Positions 36,277 through 45,363 are shown, counted from the first letter of the stretch. The stretch is 48,789 nt of DNA from Candidatus Binatus sp. (GCF_036567905.1 NZ_DATCTO010000102.1:1-48789); one strand, 5' to 3'. The notes: generated from the letters alone by a model not told the origin. Numbers and translations are program-made.

Positions 36277-36881
36277 CGCGCGTTTTCCTCTTGATCGATC
36301 CGGTCGAGAAAGTTTTTCAGCAGATGCTTGCCTTCGAAGGTCAGAATCGATTCGGGATGAAACTGCACGCCTTCGACCGCGTGCTGTTTGTGGCGAAGCC
36401 CCATGATTTCGTTTTCCGCGGTGCGGGCGCTGACTTCCAGCGCCGGCGGAATCGACGCCGCATCGACTATCAGCGAATGATAGCGCATCGCGTCGAACGG
36501 GCTGGGAATTCCCGCGAAAATCGTTTTGCCATCGTGAATTATCGGCGAGGTCTTGCCGTGCATCAGGCGACCGGCGCGCACGACCTTCCCACCGAACGCC
36601 TCGCCGATGCATTGCAGCCCGAGGCACACGCCGAGAATCGGAACTTCACCCGCCATCTGGCGCAGCAGCTTCAGCGAGATTCCGGCCTGCGCGGGAGTGC
36701 ACGGTCCGGGCGAGATGACGACCGCGGCGGGATGAAGCGCGCGAACGCCGGCGACGTCGATGGCGTCGTTGCGCTTGACGGTGACTCCTGCGCCGAGTTC
36801 GCCCAGGTACTGCACGAGGTTGTAGGTAAACGAGTCGTAGTTGTCGATCATCAGGATTCGGACTTTTTCATTGCCTGCCAT
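36273..36881 (-). CDS. trpG: Anthranilate synthase component II, glutamine amidotransferase
   Basis: Supplies ammonia to TrpE by glutamine hydrolysis. 202 residues with [15 protein letters not shown], the oxyanion [11 protein letters not shown], the nucleophile Cys in [15 protein letters not shown] and the His-Glu pair in GVQFHPES. Expected length for TrpG/PabA. It starts 5 bases after trpE. It may also serve aminodeoxychorismate synthase if no separate pabA exists, which cannot be judged here. Confidence 0.95.
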   Translation of the reverse strand: MAGNEKVRILMIDNYDSFTYNLVQYLGELGAGVTVKRNDAIDVAGVRALHPAAVVISPGPCTPAQAGISLKLLRQMAGEVPILGVCLGLQCIGEAFGGKVVRAGRLMHGKTSPIIHDGKTIFAGIPSPFDAMRYHSLIVDAASIPPALEVSARTAENEIMGLRHKQHAVEGVQFHPESILTFEGKHLLKNFLDRIDQEENAR

Positions 36882-36886
36882 GCAAC

Positions 36887-38392
36887 CTACCTCTTCGCCG
36901 CGTTTTCAAAATCGCGCGCGGCCGCAAGCGCCCGCACCATCGCGCGAGCCTTGTTGACCGATTCCTCGAATTCCGCGCCGGGGTCCGAGTCGGCGACGAC
37001 GCCGCCGCCGGCCTGAATGTAAACGCGATTGTTCTTGATCAGCAGCGTGCGCAGCGCGATCGCGGTGTCGGTGTTGCCGGTGTAGCTGAAATAGCCGACC
37101 GCGCCGGCGTACACGCCGCGGCGCACGCTCTCGAGCTCGTCGATAATTTCCATGGCGCGGATTTTCGGAGCGCCGGAGACGGTGCCCTGCGGAAAGGTCG
37201 CCGCGAATGCGTCGAACGCATCGCATCCCTCGCGCAGCACGCCGGTGACGTTCGACACTATATGCATCACGTGCGAGTAGCGTTCGACGACCATCAGCTC
37301 CGTCACTTTCACCGAGCCGATTTCGGAGACCCGGCCGACGTCGTTGCGCCCCAGATCGACCAGCATCACGTGCTCGGCGCGTTCCTTGGGATCGGCGAGC
37401 AACTCGGCTTCGAGCTCCCGGTCCTCGGCTTCCGTCGCGCCGCGCCGGCGCGTTCCCGCGATCGGCCGCAGCGTAATCTCGCGACCCTCGACCCGGACCA
37501 TCACTTCCGGCGAAGCGCCGACCAGCGTGTGATCGCCCAGGCGCAGGTAGAACATGTAGGGCGACGGGTTAATCGTGCGCAGGCTGCGGTAGATGTTGAA
37601 CGGATGCACGGTCAGCGGCGCCTCGAAGCGCTGCGACGGGACGACCTGGATAACGTCGCCGGCCGCGATGTATTCCTTGGCGGCGGAAACCATCGCCATG
37701 TAGCCTTCGCGCGTCTGGTTCGAGGTGATGGACGCGTCGTTGACGGCGGCGTTGTTCGCACCCTCCAGAAACGGGGGCACGGCGGGACGTTTGAGGCGCT
37801 CGATTATCTCGTCGATCTTCACGCGCGCGCTTTGATACGCCATTTTGGTCGAGGCGAACTCCTCGACCGGCACGTTGGCGATTATTTTCAGCGTCTGGCG
37901 GACGTTGTCGAAGCACAGCACCGTGTCGGTGAACATCAGGCAAAAATCGGGGGTGCCGAGATCGTCGCGCGTGGTCTCGGGAATCTTCTCGAAGCATCGC
38001 ACGATATCGTAAGCGAGAAATCCGACCGCGCCGCCGAAGAAGCGCGGCAGGTTGGCCAGCTCGGGGGCGCGCAAGCGCTTGACCTCGGCGCGCAACTCCT
38101 CGAACGAGTTGGCCACCGAGCGCACTTCGACGCCGCGGCCGGGCCGGATGATGTCCATTCGGTTTTTGCGCGCACGCATCACGACCGCCGGCTCGGAGCC
38201 GAGAAAGGTGTAGCGTCCCCATTTCTCGCCGCCGCGGACGCTTTCGAGCAGAAAAGCGTAGTCGTCGCGCGCGACCTTCAGGAAGGCGGAGACGGGAGTC
38301 TCGAGGTCGGCGGCGATTTCCTCGAAGACCGGGATCAGGTTGAATCCACGCGCCGCCAGTTGTTCGAATTCGTTTTCAGTGGGTTGCAACAT
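36887..38392 (-). CDS. trpE: Anthranilate synthase component I
   Basis: Converts chorismate to anthranilate. The 501-residue protein keeps the N-terminal Trp-feedback element ([21 protein letters not shown], split at LLES) and the chorismate-binding C-terminal half ([66 protein letters not shown]). The feedback motif predicts inhibition by tryptophan. The ATG follows GAGAGG, 8 bases upstream. The gene is preceded by a leader peptide and a terminator, as described separately. Confidence 0.96.
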   Translation of the reverse strand: MLQPTENEFEQLAARGFNLIPVFEEIAADLETPVSAFLKVARDDYAFLLESVRGGEKWGRYTFLGSEPAVVMRARKNRMDIIRPGRGVEVRSVANSFEELRAEVKRLRAPELANLPRFFGGAVGFLAYDIVRCFEKIPETTRDDLGTPDFCLMFTDTVLCFDNVRQTLKIIANVPVEEFASTKMAYQSARVKIDEIIERLKRPAVPPFLEGANNAAVNDASITSNQTREGYMAMVSAAKEYIAAGDVIQVVPSQRFEAPLTVHPFNIYRSLRTINPSPYMFYLRLGDHTLVGASPEVMVRVEGREITLRPIAGTRRRGATEAEDRELEAELLADPKERAEHVMLVDLGRNDVGRVSEIGSVKVTELMVVERYSHVMHIVSNVTGVLREGCDAFDAFAATFPQGTVSGAPKIRAMEIIDELESVRRGVYAGAVGYFSYTGNTDTAIALRTLLIKNNRVYIQAGGGVVADSDPGAEFEESVNKARAMVRALAAARDFENAAKR

Positions 38393-38427
38393 CTAGATTG
38401 CCTCTCTTGCTTCCAACTCCGTCACTC

Positions 38428-38466
38428 AAAAAAGAAAAGGGCCGCAGGTTTTTCGCCCGCAGCCCT
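38428..38466 (-). terminator. trp attenuator terminator
   Basis: On the minus strand an 11-base stem AGGGCTGCGGG/CCTGCGGCCCT (two G-U pairs) with a 7-base loop is followed at once by TTTTCTTTTTT. It lies between the leader peptide stop (38492) and trpE (38392), just where an attenuator belongs. Part of the upstream arm (GCGGG at 38460-38456) can instead pair with CCCGC in the leader, giving a plausible antiterminator. Confidence 0.85.
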
Positions 38467-38491
38467 CATAAGAAATCGGTTTTGTGATGAA

Positions 38492-38572
38492 TTACAAAGC
38501 CGGCGCGCAGGCGGGTGCATCGACGTGCCAACGCCACCATCCCGCACAAACTTTCCGGCTCGTGAAATTCAT
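38492..38572 (-). CDS. trpL: trp operon leader peptide (26 residues)
   Basis: The frame ATG AAT TTC ... TTG TAA encodes a 26-residue peptide with GWWRWH at residues 11-16, so three Trp codons (at 38539-38537, 38536-38534 and 38530-38528) lie in a run of four. It ends 25 bases before the terminator hairpin. In trp attenuators, ribosome stalling on such codons when charged tRNA-Trp is scarce prevents the terminator from forming. No Shine-Dalgarno sequence precedes the ATG, and the predicted -10 element is only 10 bases upstream, so it may be translated from a leaderless mRNA. Confidence 0.85.
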   Translation of the reverse strand: MNFTSRKVCAGWWRWHVDAPACAPAL

Positions 38573-38582
38573 CGTTGAATCA

Positions 38583-38611
38583 ATGATCCATGCGCGACGG
38601 GCAATTGTCAA
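38583..38611 (-). promoter_or_regulatory. trp operon sigma-70 promoter
   Basis: A perfect TTGACA -35 at 38611-38606 is separated by exactly 17 bases from GATCAT (4 of 6 matches to TATAAT) at 38588-38583. It lies just after the SPOR gene stop at 38632 and a few bases before the leader ATG at 38572. The position predicts transcription start near 38576. No clear operator palindrome overlaps it. Confidence 0.65.
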
Positions 38612-38631
38612 TGCGGGGGCGCGCGCCTGCC

Positions 38632-39288
38632 TCAATGCGAGGTCGTGTAGGCCTGGCGGTACTGCTCGCGCAGTTTGTTCTGCGCCGCATTCGCTTCGTC
38701 GGCGCTGGCGTAGGGTCCGATGCGCACGCGGTACCAGGTCTGCCCGTTGAGCGCGACCTTTATCTCCTGCGCGCTGTAGCCGAGCGTTTTGAGCCGCGAG
38801 ACCATCTCGTCCGCCCCGCTCTTGTCCATCACGGCTTCGATCTGGATGTTGTACGGTTTCGCGCCGGGAGCAAGGGCGCGGGCCGGTCGGGCGGGAGCGG
38901 AAGCCGTTTCGGAACCTTCGCCGGATCCGATTTCGTTGTCGGGCTCGGGACGATTGATCGCGGGCGCCTCGGGACCCGGCTTCAAGCGCGCGACGGTGGC
39001 GGGCGGTTTGATCGGGAGCGCGAGGGGCGCAGACGCGACCGATGGCGCCGCGGCAGCCACCGGCGACATCTCAGCTACGGGCGCGGGCTTTTCGCCGGAT
39101 GCCGGCGGATTCGGCAGCGGGTAGGTCGAGGAGATTTGATTCAAGTCGGGTTGGTTCTGCAGGGCCATCTCGTGGCCCGCGACCAATCCCAGCAAGAAGA
39201 CCGCGCCCGACAGCCCGACCAGTCCGAGTAGGATTAGAAACGCACCGCCCGCCCTGATTTCGAATCGCATCCCGTTTTCGTTCCTCAC
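38632..39288 (-). CDS. SPOR-domain membrane protein
   Basis: A 218-residue bitopic protein: an N-terminal membrane helix (AGGAFLILLGLVGLSGAVF), a long Pro/Ala-rich linker and a C-terminal SPOR domain (YNIQIEAVMDKSGADEMVSR, WYRVRIGPYASADEANAAQ) that binds glycan strands denuded at the division site. It resembles DedD/FtsN-like proteins. The GTG start at 39288 overlaps the argS stop as GTGA; an ATG at 39270 is the alternative. DedD is also close to folC-accD in many proteobacteria, so the linkage fits. Confidence 0.87.
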   Translation of the reverse strand: MRNENGMRFEIRAGGAFLILLGLVGLSGAVFLLGLVAGHEMALQNQPDLNQISSTYPLPNPPASGEKPAPVAEMSPVAAAAPSVASAPLALPIKPPATVARLKPGPEAPAINRPEPDNEIGSGEGSETASAPARPARALAPGAKPYNIQIEAVMDKSGADEMVSRLKTLGYSAQEIKVALNGQTWYRVRIGPYASADEANAAQNKLREQYRQAYTTSH

Positions 39289-40967
39289 ATCCGCTCTGGA
39301 GCGCTCACCCCGAGCAACTCGAGGCCGCCCGCAATCGCATCCTTGAGAATCCCAGCCATGAACATCCGCGCCAAACTGAGTTCGCGATCCGGCCCGATTA
39401 TACGACTGGCGGGCTTGTTGTAGTAGCGATGGAACTCGCCGGCCAGTTCGAGCAGATAGAACGGAATCCGATGCGGCTCGAGCGCCTCGGCCGCCGCGGA
39501 CATGACCTCGGGGAGTCCAACCGCACGCTTGGCGAGATCGAGTTCCTCGGCGCCGAGCAAATTGAGATCGATGACCGACGGCTCCGCGGGGAGCATCAAG
39601 CCCTTGGCCGCGCCCTCGCGAAAGATACTCGCCAGGCGCGCGTGCGCATACTGGACGTAAAAGACGGGGTTCTCAGGCGCCTGCTTTTTGGCGAGTTCGA
39701 GATCGAAGTCGAGCTGGCTGTCGGACTTGCGGAACAAAAAGAAAAATCGCACCACGTCGGCGCCGACCTCGTCGATCAACTCGTCGAGCGTCACGTAGGT
39801 CGCCTTGCGCGTGGACATCTTGACCTTTTCGCCGCCGCGCGTGAGCGTGACGAACTGGTAGATAATCGCGCTGACGGGCGTCGTGTCGTAGCCGAGCGCC
39901 TTGACCGCGGCGATGACCTGCTGATGCTCAGCGATGTGATCGGCGCCGAACACGTCCACGATCAGATCGAAACCGCGCTTGAGCTTGTCGATGTGATAGG
40001 CGATGTCCGGCGTGCGATAGGTCGGCTGGCGGTCGGGGCCGGAGCGCACCAGCACCGCGTCCTTGGGAAGTCCCAACGGCTCACCGCGCAGCCACGTAGC
40101 GCCGTCCTTTTCGACTGTGAAGCCGCCGTCGCGCAGCGATTTGAGGACGGCTTCAACCAGGCCGGCGTTGATGAGATCGAGCTCGTTGGTATAGACGTCG
40201 AAGCGAATCCCCAGGCGCGTGCAGGTCTGGTTGATGTCGGCGAAGATCGCTTTGACGGCCGCCGCGCGGAAAATATCGAGCTCGGTCACGGACACGAGCG
40301 CGTCGCCCCGCTCCGCTTTCAGAACGCGCGCGATGTCGCGGATATACTCGCCCTGGTAGCCGTCTTCGGGCAGCGGCGCGTCGATGCCGTGCTCCTGGAG
40401 ATATCGCGCGCGCACCGACTCGCCGAGCAACTTCATCTGGCGGCCGCCGTCGTTGAAATAATATTCGCGCGTGACGTCGAAGCCCGCCGCCTCGTAAAGG
40501 CGCGCGATGGTGTCGCCGAGCACGGCGTTGCGGCCGTGGCCGACGGTCAGGGGGCCGGTGGGATTGGCGGAGAGAAACTCGACCTGGACTTTTCTTCTTT
40601 CGTTGGCTCCCGGACGCAGCTCCCATGCGCGCGGCTTCCAGAACGCGCGTCCATCGCTCGCGGCGCGGCGCATCTCGGAATGCCAGTAGGCGGGCGACAT
40701 TTTGAAATTGAGGAAGCCTGGGCCGGCGACCGACACCTCGCTCACTTCCGCCGGCATCGCGACGTGCGACTTGATAATTTCCGCGATCACGCGCGGCGGT
40801 TTGTGCTCGGTCTTGGCAACAGTCAGCGCGACGTTCGAGGCGATGTCGCCGTGGGCAGAGTCCCTGGGCGCTTCGATTCCGATCGAAGGAATGTCCGCGG
40901 TCAACTGACCCGCGGCGCGCGCCCGCTCGATTGCGTCGCGAAGGATGGAGACGATCAGTTCTTTCAT
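39285..40967 (-). CDS. argS: Arginyl-tRNA synthetase
   Basis: Class I aminoacyl-tRNA synthetase. 560 residues from ATG 40967, which opens MKELIVSILRDAIE; an in-frame ATG at 40994 would add nine residues. The HIGH-like motif is SANPTGPLTVGHGRNAVLGD, and the second signature is KVKMSTRKATYVTLDEL (KMSKS region). The C-terminal DALR anticodon-binding domain is present (YVQYAHARLASIFREG, then LAGEFHRYYNKPASRI). It is coupled to the SPOR gene by an overlapping stop and start. Confidence 0.95.
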   Translation of the reverse strand: MKELIVSILRDAIERARAAGQLTADIPSIGIEAPRDSAHGDIASNVALTVAKTEHKPPRVIAEIIKSHVAMPAEVSEVSVAGPGFLNFKMSPAYWHSEMRRAASDGRAFWKPRAWELRPGANERRKVQVEFLSANPTGPLTVGHGRNAVLGDTIARLYEAAGFDVTREYYFNDGGRQMKLLGESVRARYLQEHGIDAPLPEDGYQGEYIRDIARVLKAERGDALVSVTELDIFRAAAVKAIFADINQTCTRLGIRFDVYTNELDLINAGLVEAVLKSLRDGGFTVEKDGATWLRGEPLGLPKDAVLVRSGPDRQPTYRTPDIAYHIDKLKRGFDLIVDVFGADHIAEHQQVIAAVKALGYDTTPVSAIIYQFVTLTRGGEKVKMSTRKATYVTLDELIDEVGADVVRFFFLFRKSDSQLDFDLELAKKQAPENPVFYVQYAHARLASIFREGAAKGLMLPAEPSVIDLNLLGAEELDLAKRAVGLPEVMSAAAEALEPHRIPFYLLELAGEFHRYYNKPASRIIGPDRELSLARMFMAGILKDAIAGGLELLGVSAPERM

Positions 40968-41056
40968 CGGTGAAGCCGTGGATGCGTGCAGCAATCGTGT
41001 CAGATAGACGGCGCGATGTTAAGGCGCGCGGCGGCGGGCTTGACGATCGCGGCGGT

Positions 41057-41506
41057 CTACTCTTTTCTTTTTAACCAGGCAGGATCGTTGGCGAGGGTTG
41101 GATAGCCCGAGCCCAGCTGGATCAACACGCCATGGGCGGCGCGCGGGGAGATGAAAGCCTCGAAACTCGTTGGGGACCACTGGGTTTCATCGACGATTCG
41201 CACGCCCTGCTCCCTCAGCGCGGCGGTTTTGGATTTGCAGTCGGGAACGTTGAAGGTCAGATGATGCATCCCTTCGCCGCGCTTTTCGAGAAACTTGTGC
41301 AGGAACGAATTTGGGCCGAGCGGCTCCAGGAGCTCGATCGTCAGCCCGCCCAGATCAAACTCAGCGAGCTTGAAGCCGGCCGCTTCGTCGGCGCCTTCGT
41401 ACATAAAGCTCGCGCCGAGAATATCCTCGAAAAACTTGCGCGCCTCGGCGAGGCTCTTAACCGCGATGCCGATATGGTCGAGTTTGCCGATTGGTGGATT
41501 AGCCAT
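41057..41506 (-). CDS. mce: Methylmalonyl-CoA epimerase
   Basis: Interconverts the two methylmalonyl-CoA epimers in propionate metabolism. It has 149 residues of vicinal-oxygen-chelate fold with metal-binding residues in KLDHIGIAVKSL, GEGMHHLTFNV and the Glu-bearing strand LTIELLEPLG, all typical of the family. The start ATG 41506 has GGAG 9 bases before it; the open frame beyond 41506 is a shadow. No mutase gene is in the window. Confidence 0.93.
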   Translation of the reverse strand: MANPPIGKLDHIGIAVKSLAEARKFFEDILGASFMYEGADEAAGFKLAEFDLGGLTIELLEPLGPNSFLHKFLEKRGEGMHHLTFNVPDCKSKTAALREQGVRIVDETQWSPTSFEAFISPRAAHGVLIQLGSGYPTLANDPAWLKRKE

Positions 41507-41557
41507 CGCCGCAGTCTCCAAATTGATTGACGTGATGTCGAATATGATCGAATAGAC

Positions 41558-42058
41558 ATGGCTATGCCAGCGACGCAATGGAAAATGCCGCCGCTCGTAA
41601 AAGCGTACGAAGCGCTCGGGGCGATCGGCGACGGCCGGGTGCGAATCGAGGACAGCCGGCGGGCGACGGTCGTGTCGTCGGACGGGTCGAAGACTTACGA
41701 AGTGGAGATCTCGGCGGACGGGCGCGAGATCGCGTCGAACGACAACGCGTCGTACTGGCAGGGCTACCTGGGCTATCCGGCGATCGCGGTGCTGATCGCG
41801 CGCGAATTTTATCGTCCCCCGGCGAACGTGACCGACGCGCTGGCGGGAGTGGCGTGGAAGGAACTCAATAGCAAGTTCAAAAACGACTGGGCCAGGACGA
41901 TCGCGGAAGTCGAGAAGAGCCTCGAGCAGGCCGGGCACGATCCCGACGCGGTGCGATCGGAAGCCGAAGCCGTGCTGAACTTTCTTCGCGCGCTACGACC
42001 GGTGCGCGGCAGGCGCATCCGCCCACCGGCAGAAAAACCGGCCATCAAGAGCCGCTAG
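41558..42058 (+). CDS. Conserved-looking hypothetical protein, 166 residues
   Basis: A soluble protein with no signal or membrane segment. The N-terminal half holds short beta-rich stretches (GAIGDGRVRIEDSRRATVVS, KTYEVEISADGREIASNDN) and a WQGYLGYPAIAVLIAREFYR helix. The C-terminus is helical and then basic (PVRGRRIRPPAEKPAIKSR). It has the codon use of its neighbours, so I take it to be a gene. The ATG at 41558 lies only 10 bases after a TATGAT -10-like hexamer (41543-41548), with no ribosome site. No family recognised. Confidence 0.6.
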   Translation: MAMPATQWKMPPLVKAYEALGAIGDGRVRIEDSRRATVVSSDGSKTYEVEISADGREIASNDNASYWQGYLGYPAIAVLIAREFYRPPANVTDALAGVAWKELNSKFKNDWARTIAEVEKSLEQAGHDPDAVRSEAEAVLNFLRALRPVRGRRIRPPAEKPAIKSR

Positions 42059-42075
42059 CAGGCCGCGCCAGGGAA

Positions 42076-42384
42076 CTAGTTACAGGTACCGCTGACCGAC
42101 ACGTCGTACATCTGCACGATAATAAAATCGCGCATGCTGAGCTCGGTGGTCACTCCGGATATTTTGCCGCTGGCGCAACCGCTGAGGAGATTCGCAAGCG
42201 CGGTCTGCGTAAGCCCTTGCGGCGCGACCAGACGAAGGAATCCGAGATCGCTCGCGCTCGAGCTGATTGGAGCGCCGGCACCCGCGCGACCCGAGATCGC
42301 ACTTGACTCAACGACGACGCATCCGTAAGCCTGCACGCATCCCGCAAGCAACGCAGCCAGAATTATCGAGTTGATCCGTTTCAT
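42076..42384 (-). CDS. Small lipoprotein, TRL-like
   Basis: A 102-residue protein with an N-terminal signal and lipobox ALLAGC, preceded by a strong GGAGGA ribosome site close to the ATG at 42384. The mature chain has short repeated hydrophobic and Ser/Gly stretches (LGFLRLVAPQGLTQTALANL, KISGVTTELSMRDFIIVQMY), resembling TRL-like proteins. Two further Cys may pair. The function is unknown. The open frame beyond 42384 is not needed. Confidence 0.7.
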   Translation of the reverse strand: MKRINSIILAALLAGCVQAYGCVVVESSAISGRAGAGAPISSSASDLGFLRLVAPQGLTQTALANLLSGCASGKISGVTTELSMRDFIIVQMYDVSVSGTCN

Positions 42385-42545
42385 GGTTCCTCCGGTTTCT
42401 AGATTCAGCGCGATAAGAGCGCGCGAGCGATGGTAATTCGCATCGCGAAACAAAGTCAATCGCGCGCGAGCGGCAAGGCGACCTGCTGTTGCACGATGTA
42501 GCAAGATGCTAGCGTGGCGGGATTCGCACCGGGACGGGGGCTTCG

Positions 42546-43187
42546 ATGGCGAACGGGGCTGGCGGATCGATCACACCTTTTTTCACGATATGGACTGCAC
42601 CGCGCGCGACGATTCGGCGCATCGTCGATGCCGATCCGACGCACAACGTCATCGCGCTCGCGGCCATCGGGTCGGGGATCAGCGCGCTGTCGGGCCAGTG
42701 GTCGAAGGCGCTTGGCAACAACGCCAATCTGTCGGTCTTGTGGCCGCTGTGGGTCGCCTTCATCGTCGCGCTCTCGGCGGCCCTCGGAGTTCTGTCTCTG
42801 TTCATTGGCGGCGTGGTTCTAAAATGGACAGGAAGCCTGCTCGGCGGCGTCGCGAGCCGGGTCGAAGTGCGCGCCGCGCTGGCGTGGTCGCAGGTGCCTG
42901 CGATCGCCGGTGCGATCTTGTTTTTGATCGCGGTGCTGCTGGGCGTGCCGATACCGGTTCCGACGCCGGGAGCATTGCCTCAAATCGCTCCCGCGTTTTT
43001 CATGATCATTGTCGTCGAAGGAGTGCTCGGTTTTTGGGGTTTCATCGTCTCGCTGAAGTGCATCGGCGAGGTGCATCGATTCTCGGCGTGGCGCGCGCTG
43101 GCCGCGGTCCTGATACCGGGGCTCATTGCGTTAGCCGCAATCGGTTTCATCGTATTCGCAGGCGGTCGCATGGCGGGACATCACTGA
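42546..43187 (+). CDS. Yip1-domain membrane protein
   Basis: A 213-residue integral membrane protein with about five helices. The N-terminal FTIWTAPRATIRRIVDADP resembles the opening Pro-containing motif of bacterial Yip1-family proteins, and the helices after it fit (LWVAFIVALSAALGVLSLFI, then ALAWSQVPAIAGAILFLI). The role is not defined in bacteria. It converges on recD2 with 4 bases between the stops. Confidence 0.72.
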   Translation: MANGAGGSITPFFTIWTAPRATIRRIVDADPTHNVIALAAIGSGISALSGQWSKALGNNANLSVLWPLWVAFIVALSAALGVLSLFIGGVVLKWTGSLLGGVASRVEVRAALAWSQVPAIAGAILFLIAVLLGVPIPVPTPGALPQIAPAFFMIIVVEGVLGFWGFIVSLKCIGEVHRFSAWRALAAVLIPGLIALAAIGFIVFAGGRMAGHH

Positions 43188-43191
43188 TCGA

Positions 43192-45363
43192 TTAGTCCAC
43201 GTGCAATCGCGCGGCCAGGCGCGAGAAGCGCAGGCGCTCATCCTGATTGCGCACCGCCTGCTGCAATGCGCTCTTGGTCCCGACCAGTACGCATACCCGC
43301 TCGGCGCGCGTGATCGCGGTGTAGAGCAGATTGCGGCGCAGCATCAGGTAGTGGCTCGAATGTATCGGCATCACGATCGCGGGATACTGGCTGCCCTGGC
43401 TCTTATGCACTGAAATCGCGTAGGCGAGCGCCAGTTCGTCGAGCTCCGACAGGTCGTATTCGGCGCGGGTTTCCTCGAACGCGACGCTAACGCGCGCCTT
43501 GTCCGAGTCGATCGCAACAATCCTGCCGATCGATCCGTTGAAGACGTCCTTGTCGTAATTGTTGCGCAACTGGATAACGCGGTCGCCCTCGCGAAACACG
43601 CGATCGCCGGCGCGCAGTTCGCGTCCCGAGGGATTGAGCAGGCTTTGCAGCTCGCGATTGAGGATGTGGGTGCCGAGCGGGCCGCGATTCATCGGCGTCA
43701 GCACCTGGATTTCGCGCGGGTCGCTTATGCCGAACCGTCCGATCAGCCGCTGTTGCACGAGCTGCTTGATCGTCGCGAGCACGTCCTCGGCAGCGTTGCG
43801 CTCGAAGAAAAAAAAGTCGCCTTCGGCGTCATTGGAGATTTGCGGGAATTCACCGCGATTCAAGCGATGCGCGTTGGCGACTATCAGGCTGCGGCGCGCC
43901 TGTCGATAAACCTCCCGCAATTGCACGACCGGCACGAAGTCGGATGCGATCACGTCCTTGAGCACGCTGCCGGGGCCAACCGACGGAAGTTGATCGCGAT
44001 CGCCGACCAGCAGCAGCGAGCAGTTAGGCATCAGCGCGGACAGCAGGCTCGAAGCGAGATCGACATCCATCATCGAGGCTTCATCGATGATCAGATAGTT
44101 GGTGCGGAGCGGAAATTCCTTGCCGCGGACAAAGCCGCCGCTCTCGGGGGAGTATTCGAGCAGCCGATGAATGGTCTTTGCGTCGCGGCCCGATGCTTCC
44201 TGGAGCCGACGAGCCGCACGCCCGGTCGGCGCGGCAAGCGTCGGCTTCAAACCGACCTCGGCCAGCGCGGCCAGCAGCGAGCGCAGCAGGGTCGTCTTGC
44301 CGGTGCCGGGACCGCCGGTGATAACGGTGACGCGGCTGGCCAGGGCGCATCGGAGCGCGCTCTTTTGTTCGGGCGACAGTTCGAGTTCAGAGCTTCGCAC
44401 GGCCGCATCCAGGGCGCGCTGGATCAGATCCTTGTTCATCGCGCGGCCTGCGTTTAATTCCGCGATTCGCCGTGCGACGTTCACTTCGGCCTCGTGCAGG
44501 CGTGCGAGATAGACGGCAGTGTGATCGTCCGCCTGTTCGACAACCACCTCGCCGCCGGCCGCGAGCTCATTGACGGCCTCGCGCGCCAGCTCGGGCTCCA
44601 TCTCGAGCGCGGTGCGGAACTGGCCTTCGAGATGCTCGAAGGGCGAATAGACGTGGCCCTCGTCGGACATGCGCTCGAGCAGGTACAGGACCGCGGCGCG
44701 GGCGCGCTGGATCGAGTTGCGCGGGATGCCGAGTTTCTCCGCGACGGCGTCGGCGGTGCGAAATCCGATGCCATGAATGGTGCGCGCGAGTACGTATGGA
44801 TCGCGCCGTACGACCTCGAGCGCGTCCTTGCCGTAGAACTTGTGGATGCGGCGCGCGTGCGAGGCAGCCAGGCCGTGCCCGCGCAGAAAAACCGTCAGCT
44901 CGCGCAGCCCGGACGAGTCGCGCCATGCAGCCGCGATTGCCCGCGTGACCGCGGCTCCGATGCCGGGGACTTCGCGCATGCGTTCGGGAGCGTGGTCGAG
45001 CACCTCGCCGAGCGAGTCTCCGAAATGTTCGGCGATTCGCCGCGCCAGCGCGGGGCCGATGCCCTTTATTTCCGAAGCGAGGTAGCGTTCGAGCGCGACC
45101 GCTCCGGCGGGCCGCAGCGTTTCGAAATCCACCACGTGAAACTGATCGCCATAGACCTTGTGCTGTTCGAAGCCGCCTTGAGCGCGGATGGTCGAGCCAA
45201 CTTCCAGACCGGCGAGATTGCCAACCACCGTGACGCGGCGGGAGTCGCCATGTTCGCCGGCAACGACCACGACCGCGACCGAATAGCCATTCTTTTCGTT
45301 TACGAACAGGACCTGATCGAGGATGCCCTCCAGCGTCTCGGCCGCATGATGCGCTTGTGCCAC
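43192..45363 (-). CDS. recD2: RecD2-type ATP-dependent DNA helicase
   Basis: A 723-residue RecD/TraA-family 5'-3' helicase outside a RecBC complex. The N-terminus has an OB-like region and helix-hairpin-helix motifs (IKGIGPALARRIAEHFG and VPGIGAAVTRAIAA). The motor has Walker A TGGPGTGKTTLLR, Walker B YLIIDEASMMD, GDRDQLPSVGPG, the Q-motif region SPEQKSAL, SVHKSQGSQYPAIV and YTAITRAERV. The start is a GTG. RecD2 proteins function in DNA repair in bacteria such as Deinococcus. No recB or recC gene is near. Confidence 0.94.
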   Translation of the reverse strand: MAQAHHAAETLEGILDQVLFVNEKNGYSVAVVVVAGEHGDSRRVTVVGNLAGLEVGSTIRAQGGFEQHKVYGDQFHVVDFETLRPAGAVALERYLASEIKGIGPALARRIAEHFGDSLGEVLDHAPERMREVPGIGAAVTRAIAAAWRDSSGLRELTVFLRGHGLAASHARRIHKFYGKDALEVVRRDPYVLARTIHGIGFRTADAVAEKLGIPRNSIQRARAAVLYLLERMSDEGHVYSPFEHLEGQFRTALEMEPELAREAVNELAAGGEVVVEQADDHTAVYLARLHEAEVNVARRIAELNAGRAMNKDLIQRALDAAVRSSELELSPEQKSALRCALASRVTVITGGPGTGKTTLLRSLLAALAEVGLKPTLAAPTGRAARRLQEASGRDAKTIHRLLEYSPESGGFVRGKEFPLRTNYLIIDEASMMDVDLASSLLSALMPNCSLLLVGDRDQLPSVGPGSVLKDVIASDFVPVVQLREVYRQARRSLIVANAHRLNRGEFPQISNDAEGDFFFFERNAAEDVLATIKQLVQQRLIGRFGISDPREIQVLTPMNRGPLGTHILNRELQSLLNPSGRELRAGDRVFREGDRVIQLRNNYDKDVFNGSIGRIVAIDSDKARVSVAFEETRAEYDLSELDELALAYAISVHKSQGSQYPAIVMPIHSSHYLMLRRNLLYTAITRAERVCVLVGTKSALQQAVRNQDERLRFSRLAARLHVD

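Noticed and set aside
41507..41938. Upstream extension of the methylmalonyl-CoA epimerase frame
   Set aside because: The epimerase fold begins at the ATG at 41506, which has a GGAG site. The extension is opposite the hypothetical gene at 41558.
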